Positions 5,019 through 12,737 of a DNA stretch of 12,996 nucleotides are shown piece by piece. The notes below the pieces were generated by a model, which made no database searches, had not been told where the DNA came from, and saw only the letters and a list, made by a program, of their open reading frames with translations. Origin of the DNA: Thermococcus sp. (GTDB lineage Archaea; Methanobacteriota_B; Thermococci; Thermococcales; Thermococcaceae); NCBI GenBank assembly GCA_027065835.1, contig JAMONK010000087.1, positions 1 to 12,996 on the forward strand, in the 5' to 3' direction. Each line of letters starts with the position of its first letter. Position 1 is the stretch's first letter. The position numbers and the translations under genes were made by a program.

Positions 5019-6230
5019 GTGGATGCTTGGCTTATCTTCACTGTGATCCTCGGTTTCTGGATGGCATGGAACATAGGCGCCAACGACGTTGCGAACTCAA
5101 TGGGAACCGCGGTGGGTGCAAAGGCCATAACTCCCAAGCAGGCAGCGGTTATAGCCGGGGTCATGAACTTCACGGGGGCGTACTTCTTCGGCAAGAGCGT
5201 CACTGAGACCATAAGGAAGGGCATACTCAACGTTGGAATGATACACGACCCGTGGATCATCGTCTACGGTTCACTCGCGGCCCTTCTTGCCGCCAGTATA
5301 TGGCTCATCTTCGCGACCTACAACGGGCTCCCCGTCTCCACCACACACTCCATAATCGGGGGCGTTGTCGGTTACGGTCTCGTCTACGCCGGGACCTCGA
5401 TAGTGGACTGGGGCAAGCTCGGCCAGGTGGTCATGAGCTGGATACTTTCCCCGATTCTGGGAGCTATAGTGGCTTATTTCGTCTTCAAGGCGGTTAAGAG
5501 GAGCATTCTCGCAAGGGCCGACCCGCTGAGGAGTGCCAGACACTGGGCCCCCTTCTGGATAGGGCTCGCGTTCGTTGTCATAGGAACGATGTTCTACATA
5601 AAGGTCCTCCACGGCTCCAATCTGCTCAAGGGCGTCGTTCTCTACGGCGTTCCTACGGGTATCGTGATATTTGTCCTGAGCTATGCCCTTATACGGGTTC
5701 ATTTCAGGCCGAGTGACCCGTACATCGGTGTGGAGAGCATATTCCGAAAGGTGCAGGTTGTCACCTCCGCCTACGTTGCCCTTGCCCACGGTTCGAACGA
5801 TGTGGCCAACGCCGTTGGGCCTATAGCAGCCGCCTACGCCGTCATAACGATGGGAATGAGCGGTATGAAGGTTCCCGTTCCGCGGTGGGTTCTGGTGCTC
5901 GGAGGTCTCGGGATAGCAGTGGGCATCTTCATGTACGGGTACAAGGTCATGGAGACGGTTGGAAAGAAGATAACGGAGCTCACCAACACCAGGGGCTTCT
6001 CCATAGACTTCTCGGCCGCGACAGTGATTCTGGTTGCGAGCTGGTTGGGGATGCCGATCTCCACCACCCATACCGTCGTTGGAGCCGTCATAGGCGTGGG
6101 TCTCGCCCGCGGCGTAAAGGCAATAAACAAGGACATCGTTAGGGATATAGTTATATCGTGGTTCATCACGGTTCCCGTCGCGGCCGTGATCAGCGCGGTT
6201 ATATTCAAGTTCCTGGTACTCGTGGGGTGA
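5019..6230 (+). CDS. pitA: Low-affinity inorganic phosphate permease, Pit family (PiT/SLC20)
   Basis: Integral membrane transporter moving inorganic phosphate, in this family together with protons or sodium. With start GTG 5019 it has 403 residues. Both copies of the duplicated PiT signature are present: GANDVAN at residues 20-26 and GSNDVAN at 258-264; each half also contains the STTH element (STTHSIIGG and STTHTVVGA). About ten hydrophobic helices can be read, with a hydrophilic stretch between the halves, matching the usual PiT layout. The start is uncertain among GTG 5010, 5013 and 5019; I chose 5019 because GGTG at 5009-5012 gives fitting spacing and because the N-terminus VDAWLIFTVI then starts just before the first helix. 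A longer reading from 4932 would run through the TATA box. The DUF47 gene follows after four bases. Confidence 0.92.
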   Translation: MDAWLIFTVILGFWMAWNIGANDVANSMGTAVGAKAITPKQAAVIAGVMNFTGAYFFGKSVTETIRKGILNVGMIHDPWIIVYGSLAALLAASIWLIFATYNGLPVSTTHSIIGGVVGYGLVYAGTSIVDWGKLGQVVMSWILSPILGAIVAYFVFKAVKRSILARADPLRSARHWAPFWIGLAFVVIGTMFYIKVLHGSNLLKGVVLYGVPTGIVIFVLSYALIRVHFRPSDPYIGVESIFRKVQVVTSAYVALAHGSNDVANAVGPIAAAYAVITMGMSGMKVPVPRWVLVLGGLGIAVGIFMYGYKVMETVGKKITELTNTRGFSIDFSAATVILVASWLGMPISTTHTVVGAVIGVGLARGVKAINKDIVRDIVISWFITVPVAAVISAVIFKFLVLVG

Positions 6231-6234
6231 TTGT

Positions 6235-6909
6235 ATGCAGGTGTGGACGAAACTCTTCGCCAAAAGTCCCTTCAAACCCTTGATAAAGCATTCTGAGGTC
6301 GTTCTTAAGACCGTCGAGACCCTTGAGCGGGCCCTTCAGCTTTGGTACGGGGGGGACTACGAGGAGATGGCGGGCTTGGCCGTGGAGGTCGACCGCCTTG
6401 AGGACGTTGCCGACAGGATAAAGGAGGAGATAAGGGACTCCCTCAGCTCGAAGCTCATGATGGCCGTGGCCAGGGAGGATGTCCTTATATACCTCCACAT
6501 GCAGGACAAGGTGGCCGATGCTGCCGAGGACACCGCTAAGTGGCTTCTCATAAAGAAGCCCGACGGCGTTCCAACGGAGATACGGGACATAATCCTCCAG
6601 ATGGGAATGGAGAGCATCAACGCCGCAAAGCTCGTCCACGAGGCCATAGTCCAGATGGACCGCGTTATAGAGAGCGGCTTCACCGAGGGCGAGATAAAGA
6701 GGGAGTACGAGATAATCCGGGGGATAGAGAGCGTTGAGAACAGGATAGACGCCCTCGACACGAGGCTCATGCAGCTCGTCTTCGAAAACGCGGACTCAAT
6801 GAGCTGGGGCGACGGCTTCTACATCCTAAACATCGCCAGGACGCTCAGCAACATCTCTGACAAGGCCAAGGATGCGGCAGAGAGAATAAGGCTCATGATG
6901 AACAAGTGA
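6235..6909 (+). CDS. DUF47 family Pit-accessory protein (PhoU-like)
   Basis: 224 residues, nearly all helical and highly charged, with no membrane segment. The pattern of an N-terminal helical hairpin, then VDRLEDVADRIKEEIRDSL, then a second PhoU-like bundle ending ISDKAKDAAERIRLMM is that of the DUF47/TIGR00153 group, which is distantly related to PhoU. DUF47 genes are regularly placed next to pit genes and are thought to modulate the transporter. Here ATG 6235 starts four bases after the permease stop, with GGGGTGA at 6223-6229 as its binding site within the permease 3' end, so the two are clearly co-transcribed. The acidic and basic residues in the helices could bind metal clusters as in PhoU proteins; that part is inference. 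Confidence 0.9.
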   Translation: MQVWTKLFAKSPFKPLIKHSEVVLKTVETLERALQLWYGGDYEEMAGLAVEVDRLEDVADRIKEEIRDSLSSKLMMAVAREDVLIYLHMQDKVADAAEDTAKWLLIKKPDGVPTEIRDIILQMGMESINAAKLVHEAIVQMDRVIESGFTEGEIKREYEIIRGIESVENRIDALDTRLMQLVFENADSMSWGDGFYILNIARTLSNISDKAKDAAERIRLMMNK

Positions 6910-6910
6910 G

Positions 6911-6961
6911 CCTCTCCCTTCTATTGTTCCTGGAAGAATGGCAAGAGAGAAGAACGAGAGG
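6911..6961. terminator. Possible long hairpin between convergent genes
   Basis: CCTCTC (6911-6916) pairs with GAGAGG (6956-6961), and CTTCT (6918-6922) with AGAAG (6948-6952), with small bulges and a 25-base loop. It fills the 53-base gap between the stop of DUF47 and the stop of the convergent Lrp-type gene. There is no clear T-run, so a terminator role is only possible. Confidence 0.3.
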
Positions 6962-6962
6962 T

Positions 6963-7190
6963 TCAGATGGCTATCATCGTCGAGGTCATCTGTATCTCGG
7001 ACATCTTCCTTATCTTCTCCGTGATGAACTGGTCGAGGTCCTTGAGCGTGTCGGTCTCGACCTTTACGACGAGGTCGTATTCGCCGTAGACCACGTAAGC
7101 CTCCTTAACCTCCGGCATGGCCAGAAGCTTCTCCATGACTTCCCTTTCCTTTCCAGCGGCCGTCACCATCAAAATAAAAGCCGTCACCAT
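6963..7190 (-). CDS. Stand-alone AsnC/Lrp ligand-binding (RAM) domain protein
   Basis: 75 residues matching only the C-terminal effector-binding domain of Lrp/AsnC regulators, with no helix-turn-helix. The beta-alpha-beta-beta-alpha-beta order is clear: VTAFILMVTAAG, then the helix EREVMEKLLAM, PEVKEAYVVYGEYDLVVKVET, the helix LKDLDQFITEKIRKM and a final strand TSTMIAI. YGEYDLVV holds the residues lining the ligand site in this family. Such small proteins form ring-shaped oligomers, may bind amino acids, and may join with full-length Lrp proteins; the ligand is unknown here. I chose ATG 7190 because GGTGAT lies four bases before it; a longer reading from 7265 runs through the promoter region. 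It is divergent from the kinase-like gene with 52 bases between the starts. Confidence 0.85.
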   Translation of the reverse strand: MVTAFILMVTAAGKEREVMEKLLAMPEVKEAYVVYGEYDLVVKVETDTLKDLDQFITEKIRKMSEIQMTSTMIAI

Positions 7191-7204
7191 GGCTATCACC
7201 AAAA

Positions 7205-7230
7205 GTATTTTATCGGCGGAGTATTTAAGC
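7205..7230. promoter_or_regulatory. Overlapping divergent promoters (Lrp-type gene and kinase-like gene)
   Basis: GTATTTTAT (7205-7213) is the plus-strand TATA candidate, predicting start near 7236 for ATG 7243. GCTTAAATAC, read on the minus strand at 7230-7221, predicts start near 7199 for ATG 7190. Each transcript would cross the TATA box of the other, so the two promoters should compete. Confidence 0.45.
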
Positions 7231-7242
7231 TTATCGAGGCCT

Positions 7243-7890
7243 ATGTTCGACCACCTGATAAGCAAAGCCCAGCTGGGGCGGTTTTACTCTCACCTGAAAT
7301 CGCTTGGATTTGAGGAAATTCGCCCCTACGCCAAGGGAACCACGAGCCTTATCCTCAGCGCTCGGATATATGAAAAAAACGTCATCATTAAGCTCCAGCG
7401 GCCGGACTCACCGAGGCGGAACTTCGCGAGGGAGGCGAAAATCGTCAGGACGATAGAGCCCTTCGGAATAACTCCTCCGCTCGTGGCCTACGGCGTCTTT
7501 GAGGGTCTCGAGTACCTAATCCGGGAGTTCGCGGAGGGGGAGATAATCTTCTACGCCGACCTTGAAAAGCGCCACCTCTTTGAGATAGTCGAGAAAACCG
7601 CCCTGCTCGACAGGCTCGGCCTCGACCACGGTCAGATTCAGGGCGGCAAGCACATAGTAGTCGGCGAGCGTGTTTACCTCATAGACTTCGAGAAGGCCAA
7701 CTGGAGGAAGCCCAAGAACCTCACCTCCGCGGTGGCTATGGTGCTCCTCAACGACAACTACATCTCGCGCCGCGTCAGGGAGAAGTTCGGTATCGATGGG
7801 GAATTTTTGGACGAAATGAGGAACGAGGTTAGGGATTACAAGAGAACCGGGAGGGTTTCAGGCCTTCTGCGTCTTCTTTCTGCCCTTTAA
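7243..7890 (+). CDS. Small kinase-like protein (predicted archaeal Ser/Thr kinase, RIO/Bud32-like)
   Basis: 215 residues resembling a minimal protein-kinase fold of the COG2112 kind. Seen elements: glycine-containing loop KGTTSLI (31-37), nucleotide-binding lysine K50 in VIIKLQRP, partner glutamate E64 in REAKIV, a hinge-like EGLEYLIREFAEG, catalytic-loop-like L127-D128-H129-G130-Q131-I-Q, and metal-binding D148 in LIDFEKAN, where DFE replaces DFG. The activation and substrate segments of typical kinases are short or missing, as in RIO and Bud32 families. The substrate is unknown. I chose ATG 7243; a longer reading from 7117 would run through the divergent gene and the promoters. The stop at 7888-7890 lies 33 bases inside the convergent membrane-protein gene. 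Confidence 0.8.
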   Translation: MFDHLISKAQLGRFYSHLKSLGFEEIRPYAKGTTSLILSARIYEKNVIIKLQRPDSPRRNFAREAKIVRTIEPFGITPPLVAYGVFEGLEYLIREFAEGEIIFYADLEKRHLFEIVEKTALLDRLGLDHGQIQGGKHIVVGERVYLIDFEKANWRKPKNLTSAVAMVLLNDNYISRRVREKFGIDGEFLDEMRNEVRDYKRTGRVSGLLRLLSAL

Positions 7891-8184
7891 TCTGTCTGAG
7901 TACAGTGCCAGGAGCGGCACGACAACCGCCATGGAGATCAGTCCGATCCTGGGGTCCCAGAGGTAGTTAAAGGCTATTATCACGACCACCGCTATCCCGG
8001 TCATCAGAAACAGGTCCCTGTCGTAGAGCCTTGACCTCGCCAGGATGTTCTGCTCCCGGGCCATGTAGGCCAGGTACAGGGGTATGCCCAAGGAGGCGAA
8101 GACTATGCCAAGGTACGTCCTGGAGATCATCGAGATGGCGATCCCGACGGCGAGTATTATGCCGATCGCGCTTCCGGCTTTCAT
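7858..8184 (-). CDS. Small four-helix membrane protein, unknown function
   Basis: 108 residues with four hydrophobic segments (about 4-21, 25-42, 58-76 and 80-96), a charged loop between the second and third (AREQNILARSRLYDRD), and a basic tail ending KGRKKTQKA, which by the positive-inside rule should be cytoplasmic. I do not recognise a family. ATG 8184 has a good binding site, AGGTGG, four bases before it. The last 33 bases overlap the 3' end of the kinase-like gene on the other strand. A TATA-like element at 8221-8230 serves it, back to back with the peptidase promoter. Confidence 0.72.
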   Translation of the reverse strand: MKAGSAIGIILAVGIAISMISRTYLGIVFASLGIPLYLAYMAREQNILARSRLYDRDLFLMTGIAVVVIIAFNYLWDPRIGLISMAVVVPLLALYSDRLKGRKKTQKA

Positions 8185-8220
8185 GCTCCCACCTGGCCCT
8201 TCACTATCGTCCTCCGTCTT

Positions 8221-8230
8221 TTAAACCTTC
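8221..8230 (-). promoter_or_regulatory. TATA box of the small membrane-protein gene
   Basis: AGGTTTAAAA on the minus strand predicts a start near 8197, 13 bases before ATG 8184, leaving room for the AGGTGG binding site. Confidence 0.5.
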
Positions 8231-8260
8231 CCCGTGCCCACTGCTGTGCCCTGAGGTTAA

Positions 8261-8271
8261 GCTTATATACC
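8261..8271 (+). promoter_or_regulatory. TATA box of the acylaminoacyl peptidase gene
   Basis: AAGCTTATATA is a strong BRE/TATA match with predicted start near 8293-8295, just before ATG 8303 and overlapping GGTGAT (8291-8296). Confidence 0.55.
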
Positions 8272-8302
8272 TTCAGGCCCAGTATAGGACGGTGATAGCG
8301 TT

Positions 8303-10177
8303 ATGAGCAGTATCGAATGGAACCACGAGACCTTTTCTAAGTTCGCCTACCTGGGCGACCCGAGGATAAGGGGGAACCTTGTTGCCTACACCCTTACCAA
8401 GGCCAACATGAAGGGGGACAGGTACGAGAGCACCGTGGTCGTTGAGGATCTGGAAACCGGGGCGAGGCGCTTCATCGAGAACGCCTCCATGCCGAGGATT
8501 TCGCCGGACGGCAAAAAGCTCGCCTTCATGCGCCCCAACGAGGAGAAGAAGGAGAGCGAGATATGGGTGGCTGACGTCCAGACCCTGAGCGCCAAGAAGG
8601 TTCTGTCGGCCAAGAACGTCCGCTCGATGCAGTGGAACGACGATTCTCGGAGGCTCCTGGTTGTGGGCTTCAAACGCAGGGACGACGAGGACTTCGTCTT
8701 CGACGACGACGTTCCCGCTTGGTTCGACAGCATGGGCTTCTTTGACGGCGAGAAAACGACCTTCTGGGTTCTCGACACGGAGAGCGAGGAGATACTCGAG
8801 CAGTTTGAGAAGCCCCGCTTCAGCTCGGGCCTCTGGCACGGTGATTCTATAGTCATCAACGTCCCGCACCGTGAGAACGGCAAGCCCGCCCTCTTCAAGT
8901 TCTGGGACATCTACCTCTGGAAGGACGGCGAGGAGGAGAGGCTCTTCGAGCGTGTTTCCTTCGCGGCCGTCGATTCCGATGGAAAGGCGCTCCTCCTGAG
9001 GGGCAAGAAGGAGAAGAAGTACCTCAGCGAGCACGACTGGCTCTACATCTGGGATGGGAAGCTCAAACCGGTCTACGAGGGGCCGCTGGACGTTTACGGC
9101 GCCAAGCTGGACGGTGGGAAGGTCTACTTCCTCACCCCCGACGCCGGCAGGGTTAACCTCTGGCTCTGGGACGGAAAGGCCGAGAGGGTCGTTGCCGGCG
9201 ATCACTGGATCATGGGTCTGGACGTCCACGGCGGGAAGGCCCTCCTGCTGATAGGAACCGCGAGGAGGGTCGCCGAGCTCTACCTCTACGACGGCGAACT
9301 TAAGCAGATAACCGACTACAACGGCCCGATATTCGACCGGCTCAGGACCTTCGAACCGAGACACTTCCGGTTCAGGAGCAAGGACCTCGAGATAGACGGC
9401 TGGTACCTGAGGCCCGAGCTCAAGGAGGACGAGAAGGCCCCGGTGGTGGTCTTCGTCCACGGCGGGCCGAAGGGGATGTACGGCCACTACTTCAAGTACG
9501 AGATGCAACTGATGGCCAGCAAAGGTTACTACGTCGTCTTCGTGAACCCGCGCGGCAGCGACGGCTACGACGAGGACTTCGCGCTCCGCGTCCTTGAAAG
9601 AACCGGCTTGGAGGACTTCGAGGACATAATGAACGGCATTGAGGAGTTCTTCAAGCTCGAACCCGGGGCCGACAGGGAGCGCGTCGGCATAACCGGCATA
9701 AGCTACGGTGGCTTCATGACCAACTGGGCCTTAACGCAGAGCGACCTCTTCAAGGCCGGAATCAGCGAGAACGGCATAAGCTACTGGCTGACGAGTTACG
9801 CCTTCTCCGACATCGGCCTCTGGTACGACGTTGAAGTCATCGGCCCGAACCCGCTGGAGAACGAGAACTACCGGAAGCTCAGCCCGCTGTTCTACGCGGA
9901 GAACGTGAAGGCCCCGATTCTGCTGATACACTCGCTGGAGGACTACCGCTGTCCGCTCGACCAGAGTCTGATGTTCTACAACGTTCTCAGGGACCTGGGC
10001 AGGGAAGCCTATATAGCGGTGTTCAAGCGCGGTCCGCACGGCCACAGCATCCGCGGGAAGCCGAAGCACAGGGCAAAGCGCTACAAGCTCTTCATCGAGT
10101 TCTTCGAGAGGAAGCTGAGGCGGTACGAGGAGGGCTTCGACGTGGAGAAGGTGATGAGGGGCGAGAAGAAAGAATGA
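8303..10177 (+). CDS. Acylaminoacyl peptidase, prolyl oligopeptidase family S9
   Basis: 624 residues, the usual length for Thermococcales enzymes of this type. Residues about 10-350 are repeats of beta-strands with SPDGKKLAF and DGGKVYFLT-like units, the beta-propeller that limits access to the active site. Residues about 360-610 form the alpha/beta hydrolase domain: oxyanion-hole region H386-G-G-P389, nucleophile S467 in GISYGG, catalytic D547 in HSLEDYRCP and H581 in GPHGHS. All three triad residues are present. Such enzymes remove N-acylated amino acids from short peptides and also act as oligopeptidases; the absence of a signal peptide indicates a cytoplasmic enzyme working on products of larger proteases. 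GGTGAT six bases before ATG 8303 supports the start. It stands alone, with its own promoter and a hairpin after its stop. Confidence 0.92.
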   Translation: MSSIEWNHETFSKFAYLGDPRIRGNLVAYTLTKANMKGDRYESTVVVEDLETGARRFIENASMPRISPDGKKLAFMRPNEEKKESEIWVADVQTLSAKKVLSAKNVRSMQWNDDSRRLLVVGFKRRDDEDFVFDDDVPAWFDSMGFFDGEKTTFWVLDTESEEILEQFEKPRFSSGLWHGDSIVINVPHRENGKPALFKFWDIYLWKDGEEERLFERVSFAAVDSDGKALLLRGKKEKKYLSEHDWLYIWDGKLKPVYEGPLDVYGAKLDGGKVYFLTPDAGRVNLWLWDGKAERVVAGDHWIMGLDVHGGKALLLIGTARRVAELYLYDGELKQITDYNGPIFDRLRTFEPRHFRFRSKDLEIDGWYLRPELKEDEKAPVVVFVHGGPKGMYGHYFKYEMQLMASKGYYVVFVNPRGSDGYDEDFALRVLERTGLEDFEDIMNGIEEFFKLEPGADRERVGITGISYGGFMTNWALTQSDLFKAGISENGISYWLTSYAFSDIGLWYDVEVIGPNPLENENYRKLSPLFYAENVKAPILLIHSLEDYRCPLDQSLMFYNVLRDLGREAYIAVFKRGPHGHSIRGKPKHRAKRYKLFIEFFERKLRRYEEGFDVEKVMRGEKKE

Positions 10178-10190
10178 AAGATGTGCTCTT

Positions 10191-10214
10191 GGGGGTCTTT
10201 CCCCCGATTTTGAT
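10191..10214 (+). terminator. Hairpin terminator after the peptidase gene
   Basis: GGGGG (10191-10195) and CCCCC (10201-10205) pair around TCTTT, followed by ATTTTGATT. It lies 13 bases after the peptidase stop and just before the end of the convergent zinc-ribbon gene. The stem is short, but position and the T-rich tail fit a terminator for the plus strand. Confidence 0.5.
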
Positions 10215-10215
10215 T

Positions 10216-11727
10216 CTAGAGGGCGGCCGTTTTCAGGTTCTCCAGGTGCCCTCTGACGCTCACTTGGAACTCCTTCAGTTCGGGGATGTAAACGTCATCC
10301 CCATGGATCTCTGCTCCTAGGTACACGATGCCCATTAGCCTGCTGACGCCGAATTTGACCTTGTTGTTTGTTCTCTGCGTGACGTTTCTTATGTACCAGT
10401 CCGAGAAGAGCTTTGCTTCCTCGTTTGTTATCATTGGTGGTATGACCGTTGTTCCGGCACTCACACTGGATGGTCTGCTGGAAGACGCGAGTTCCTTGAT
10501 GTAACCTGTTGTCATTGCGATCTCCTTGCCGAGGAAGCCGTCGAGCATTCCTCCTTTGGGTTTCATCTTGAATATGTCTGTTATGGGCTGGGTGGCGTAT
10601 GGGATCGTCGCCAGTATAAGGAGTTCGTCGGTTATGGCCTTTCCTTTCTTCCAGAACAGGGAGCCGGTCGTGAAGGTGTAAGTCAGTTGTATTCTCCAGA
10701 AGGGCAGTAGAAGCCTTCTTGGGGATCCTACAAGGTTTATCGCTGGAGTTCCGCTCTTCGCCAGCAGGATGTTCCTTATCTCCCCCATGATGTCCGTGTA
10801 CCTTCCGAAATCCTTTGAATCCATGCGGTACTTTTCGGCCAGGGATTTCCTTGCCCTCTCTGAAGCGCTGAAAAACGTCTTCAATCTCGCTAGGGGCTCC
10901 GTGGGGTCCATGGTCGCTGATAAGCCCTCGATTAGTTTCTCTATTGCGGCTGTCAACGACAGTTCCTTCTCTATGGCTGGGACCATTGGGACGTACTCCG
11001 GGTTCTTTACTGCGGCCTCTTTTGCCCGCTTCAGTGAGTCCTTGCCGCTCTTTATGTGGATGTTGGCGGTCTCTGTATCTCCGTTCATCATGTCCTCTAT
11101 GGCGGCGTAGATGTGGTACAATCCCTCAAAGCGCAGTTTGGGTGCTTCCCCGCTTGGAACCCCATCGAAGGCTTCCGCTATTTTCTTGAAGTTGTTTGAG
11201 AGCAGTTCGGGATCTTTTTTTCCTGAGTTTACGAGGTGCACGAAGTTCGAGAAGTAAGCGTACATGTACTGGGCCGCTATGACCTTGTTTACAAATGCCG
11301 CGTCTTCATCGACTACTGCTAGGGGTTTGACGCTCTCTATCTTCGCCGCCTCTTCAAAGGCCTCCTTGGGGGAGTCTATGTCAACGTTCAAGTGAACGTC
11401 CCAGTAGGGGAGGAACACCAGTGGGGTTGATATCACGTGGGCTATTCTGGAGTTCACTTCCAGGTGCTTGGAGAGGAGGTCGGGTTTGATCATGGTTATG
11501 AATATGTTGTGCCTGGAGACGGCGTCAACGGCCGAGCCGGCACTTATGATGTTTGCCGGGACGATGCTCTTCAGCCAGCTCTGTATCTCGAGTTTGAGCT
11601 GTTCCATGTACGTCGTTGAGTCCTTGACCCTGTTCGTGTACCCGCAGAATTCACACGTAACGTACTCTTCCCCCTCTTTTGGTTCGGGTAGGGGGGCGCC
11701 GCAGTGGACACATTTCAGTTCCGACAT
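10216..11727 (-). CDS. Zinc-ribbon protein of unknown function, large
   Basis: 503 residues. The N-terminus is a zinc ribbon with C6-x2-C9 and C25-x2-C28 (KCVHCGAPL and VTCEFCGYTN). The rest is not recognised. Two similar short elements, VFLPYWDVHLNV (about 104-115) and LLLPFWRIQLTY (about 339-350), suggest two related beta domains separated by a helical region (about 130-320) rich in Lys and Glu. No signal peptide or clear membrane helix is seen. I chose ATG 11727, which has a perfect GGAGGGA binding site; an ATG at 11745 would overlap the previous stop (ATGA) and add six residues. It is the last gene of a three-gene operon with the cysteine-containing helical protein and the SHOCT protein, so the three probably act together. 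Function cannot be given from sequence. Confidence 0.78.
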   Translation of the reverse strand: MSELKCVHCGAPLPEPKEGEEYVTCEFCGYTNRVKDSTTYMEQLKLEIQSWLKSIVPANIISAGSAVDAVSRHNIFITMIKPDLLSKHLEVNSRIAHVISTPLVFLPYWDVHLNVDIDSPKEAFEEAAKIESVKPLAVVDEDAAFVNKVIAAQYMYAYFSNFVHLVNSGKKDPELLSNNFKKIAEAFDGVPSGEAPKLRFEGLYHIYAAIEDMMNGDTETANIHIKSGKDSLKRAKEAAVKNPEYVPMVPAIEKELSLTAAIEKLIEGLSATMDPTEPLARLKTFFSASERARKSLAEKYRMDSKDFGRYTDIMGEIRNILLAKSGTPAINLVGSPRRLLLPFWRIQLTYTFTTGSLFWKKGKAITDELLILATIPYATQPITDIFKMKPKGGMLDGFLGKEIAMTTGYIKELASSSRPSSVSAGTTVIPPMITNEEAKLFSDWYIRNVTQRTNNKVKFGVSRLMGIVYLGAEIHGDDVYIPELKEFQVSVRGHLENLKTAAL

Positions 11728-11741
11728 CTTGGTCCCTCCGT

Positions 11742-12728
11742 TCATCCTCCTGGCATTGCTCTCCAGATCCTTTCGATCTCATCCCAGATCTTCTTTATCT
11801 CGTACAGGAGCTCCTGTCTAACTTCCTGCAGCCTCTGCATGGCCATCTCGTAGTACCTTCTGGCCACGGTGTCTGAGGTTATGTAAATGGCGGTGTAACA
11901 TGCCCTGCAGGCCACCACGTAGTCCTCTCCGAGGCTCTCCGGTTTTTCGTTTCCGTACTTTGAGAGGATGTACGGGGTCACCGCCGCCGGCATCTTGACG
12001 TAATGAACGTCCTCCCCTTGGATGGTCCTTCCGCAGAACCAGCACTTGGCCACGGTGCCCACTTTGTTGATCTCCTCCGCAACGCCCTCGGCGGAGGTGG
12101 CCAGATTCCCTATCTTGAAGTACCCCATTGCCTCGGAGTACAGCTCCACGCTCTTTGATGGATCGTACAGGGCCTGGATTTTGGCCCTCAGGAGTTTGGA
12201 GTACGCTAGGTAGCGGTAGCCCCTTTTCTCGAATGGCTCTTTCATGTTGAAGAACTCCCCAAGCACGGGTTTCTTCGACGAGTTCATCAGGAGCTTCTGG
12301 GATATCTTTTCCAGCTGTGCGGCGAATTTCTCCATCTTCCCCTCGTCGCCCTCCGCTATGAGCTGGTTTACTTTGGATAACTTGACCGCTACTGGGAGCT
12401 CGGCGACGATTATGTTCCCCTCGTTGGCTATCTCTGATGCGGTTATCTCAAACGGGATATTGAAGACGGTGTTTGGAGGGAGCTTTGCCGCTATCTCGGC
12501 CGCCTTCTTCAGGGAGCTCATGTCCCCCGTTGCCACGGAGTGGAATAGATACGCCAGAAGAAGGGCCTCCTCTGCCTTCGGGTTCCCCGCCTTGGTGTAG
12601 TGCTCGTACGCCTTTTTGAAGTGTTTTGCGGCTTCTTCCCACTTCCGCTGGTTTATTCCCTTTTCATATGCTTTTCTCCACTCGTCTTCGGCTTTTTCCA
12701 TATCGGATTTGAAGAGTTTGAGCCCCAT
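11742..12728 (-). CDS. Helical-repeat-like protein with C-terminal four-cysteine metal site
   Basis: 328 residues. Residues about 8-90 resemble a TPR-type helical hairpin array (KAEDEWRKAYEKGINQRKWE, AAKHFKKAYEHYTKAG, KAEEALLLAYLFHSV), followed by more helices including YLAYSKLLRAKIQAL and SVELYSEAMGYFKIG. Four cysteines, C229 and C232 (KCWFCGRTI) and C274 and C277 (ACRACYTA), would make a treble-clef or zinc-ribbon-like site with a 41-residue insert. The last 45 residues are a charged, likely coiled-coil helix. No family is recognised. ATG 12728 is preceded by GAGGGA with good spacing and lies nine bases after the SHOCT stop; its own stop is followed at once by the zinc-ribbon gene. Scaffold or adaptor work is likely from the fold, by inference only. 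Confidence 0.75.
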   Translation of the reverse strand: MGLKLFKSDMEKAEDEWRKAYEKGINQRKWEEAAKHFKKAYEHYTKAGNPKAEEALLLAYLFHSVATGDMSSLKKAAEIAAKLPPNTVFNIPFEITASEIANEGNIIVAELPVAVKLSKVNQLIAEGDEGKMEKFAAQLEKISQKLLMNSSKKPVLGEFFNMKEPFEKRGYRYLAYSKLLRAKIQALYDPSKSVELYSEAMGYFKIGNLATSAEGVAEEINKVGTVAKCWFCGRTIQGEDVHYVKMPAAVTPYILSKYGNEKPESLGEDYVVACRACYTAIYITSDTVARRYYEMAMQRLQEVRQELLYEIKKIWDEIERIWRAMPGG

Positions 12729-12737
12729 GGTACTCCC

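Noticed and set aside
5271..6275. Long minus-strand open frame across the phosphate permease
   Set aside because: Highly polar, His/Tyr/Gly-rich translation with no family sense; the plus strand encodes an unmistakable Pit protein.
8273..9508. Long minus-strand open frame of about 411 codons inside the peptidase gene
   Set aside because: A shadow caused by codon bias; Val/Leu/Pro/Glu-rich with no motifs, while the plus strand has a complete S9 triad.
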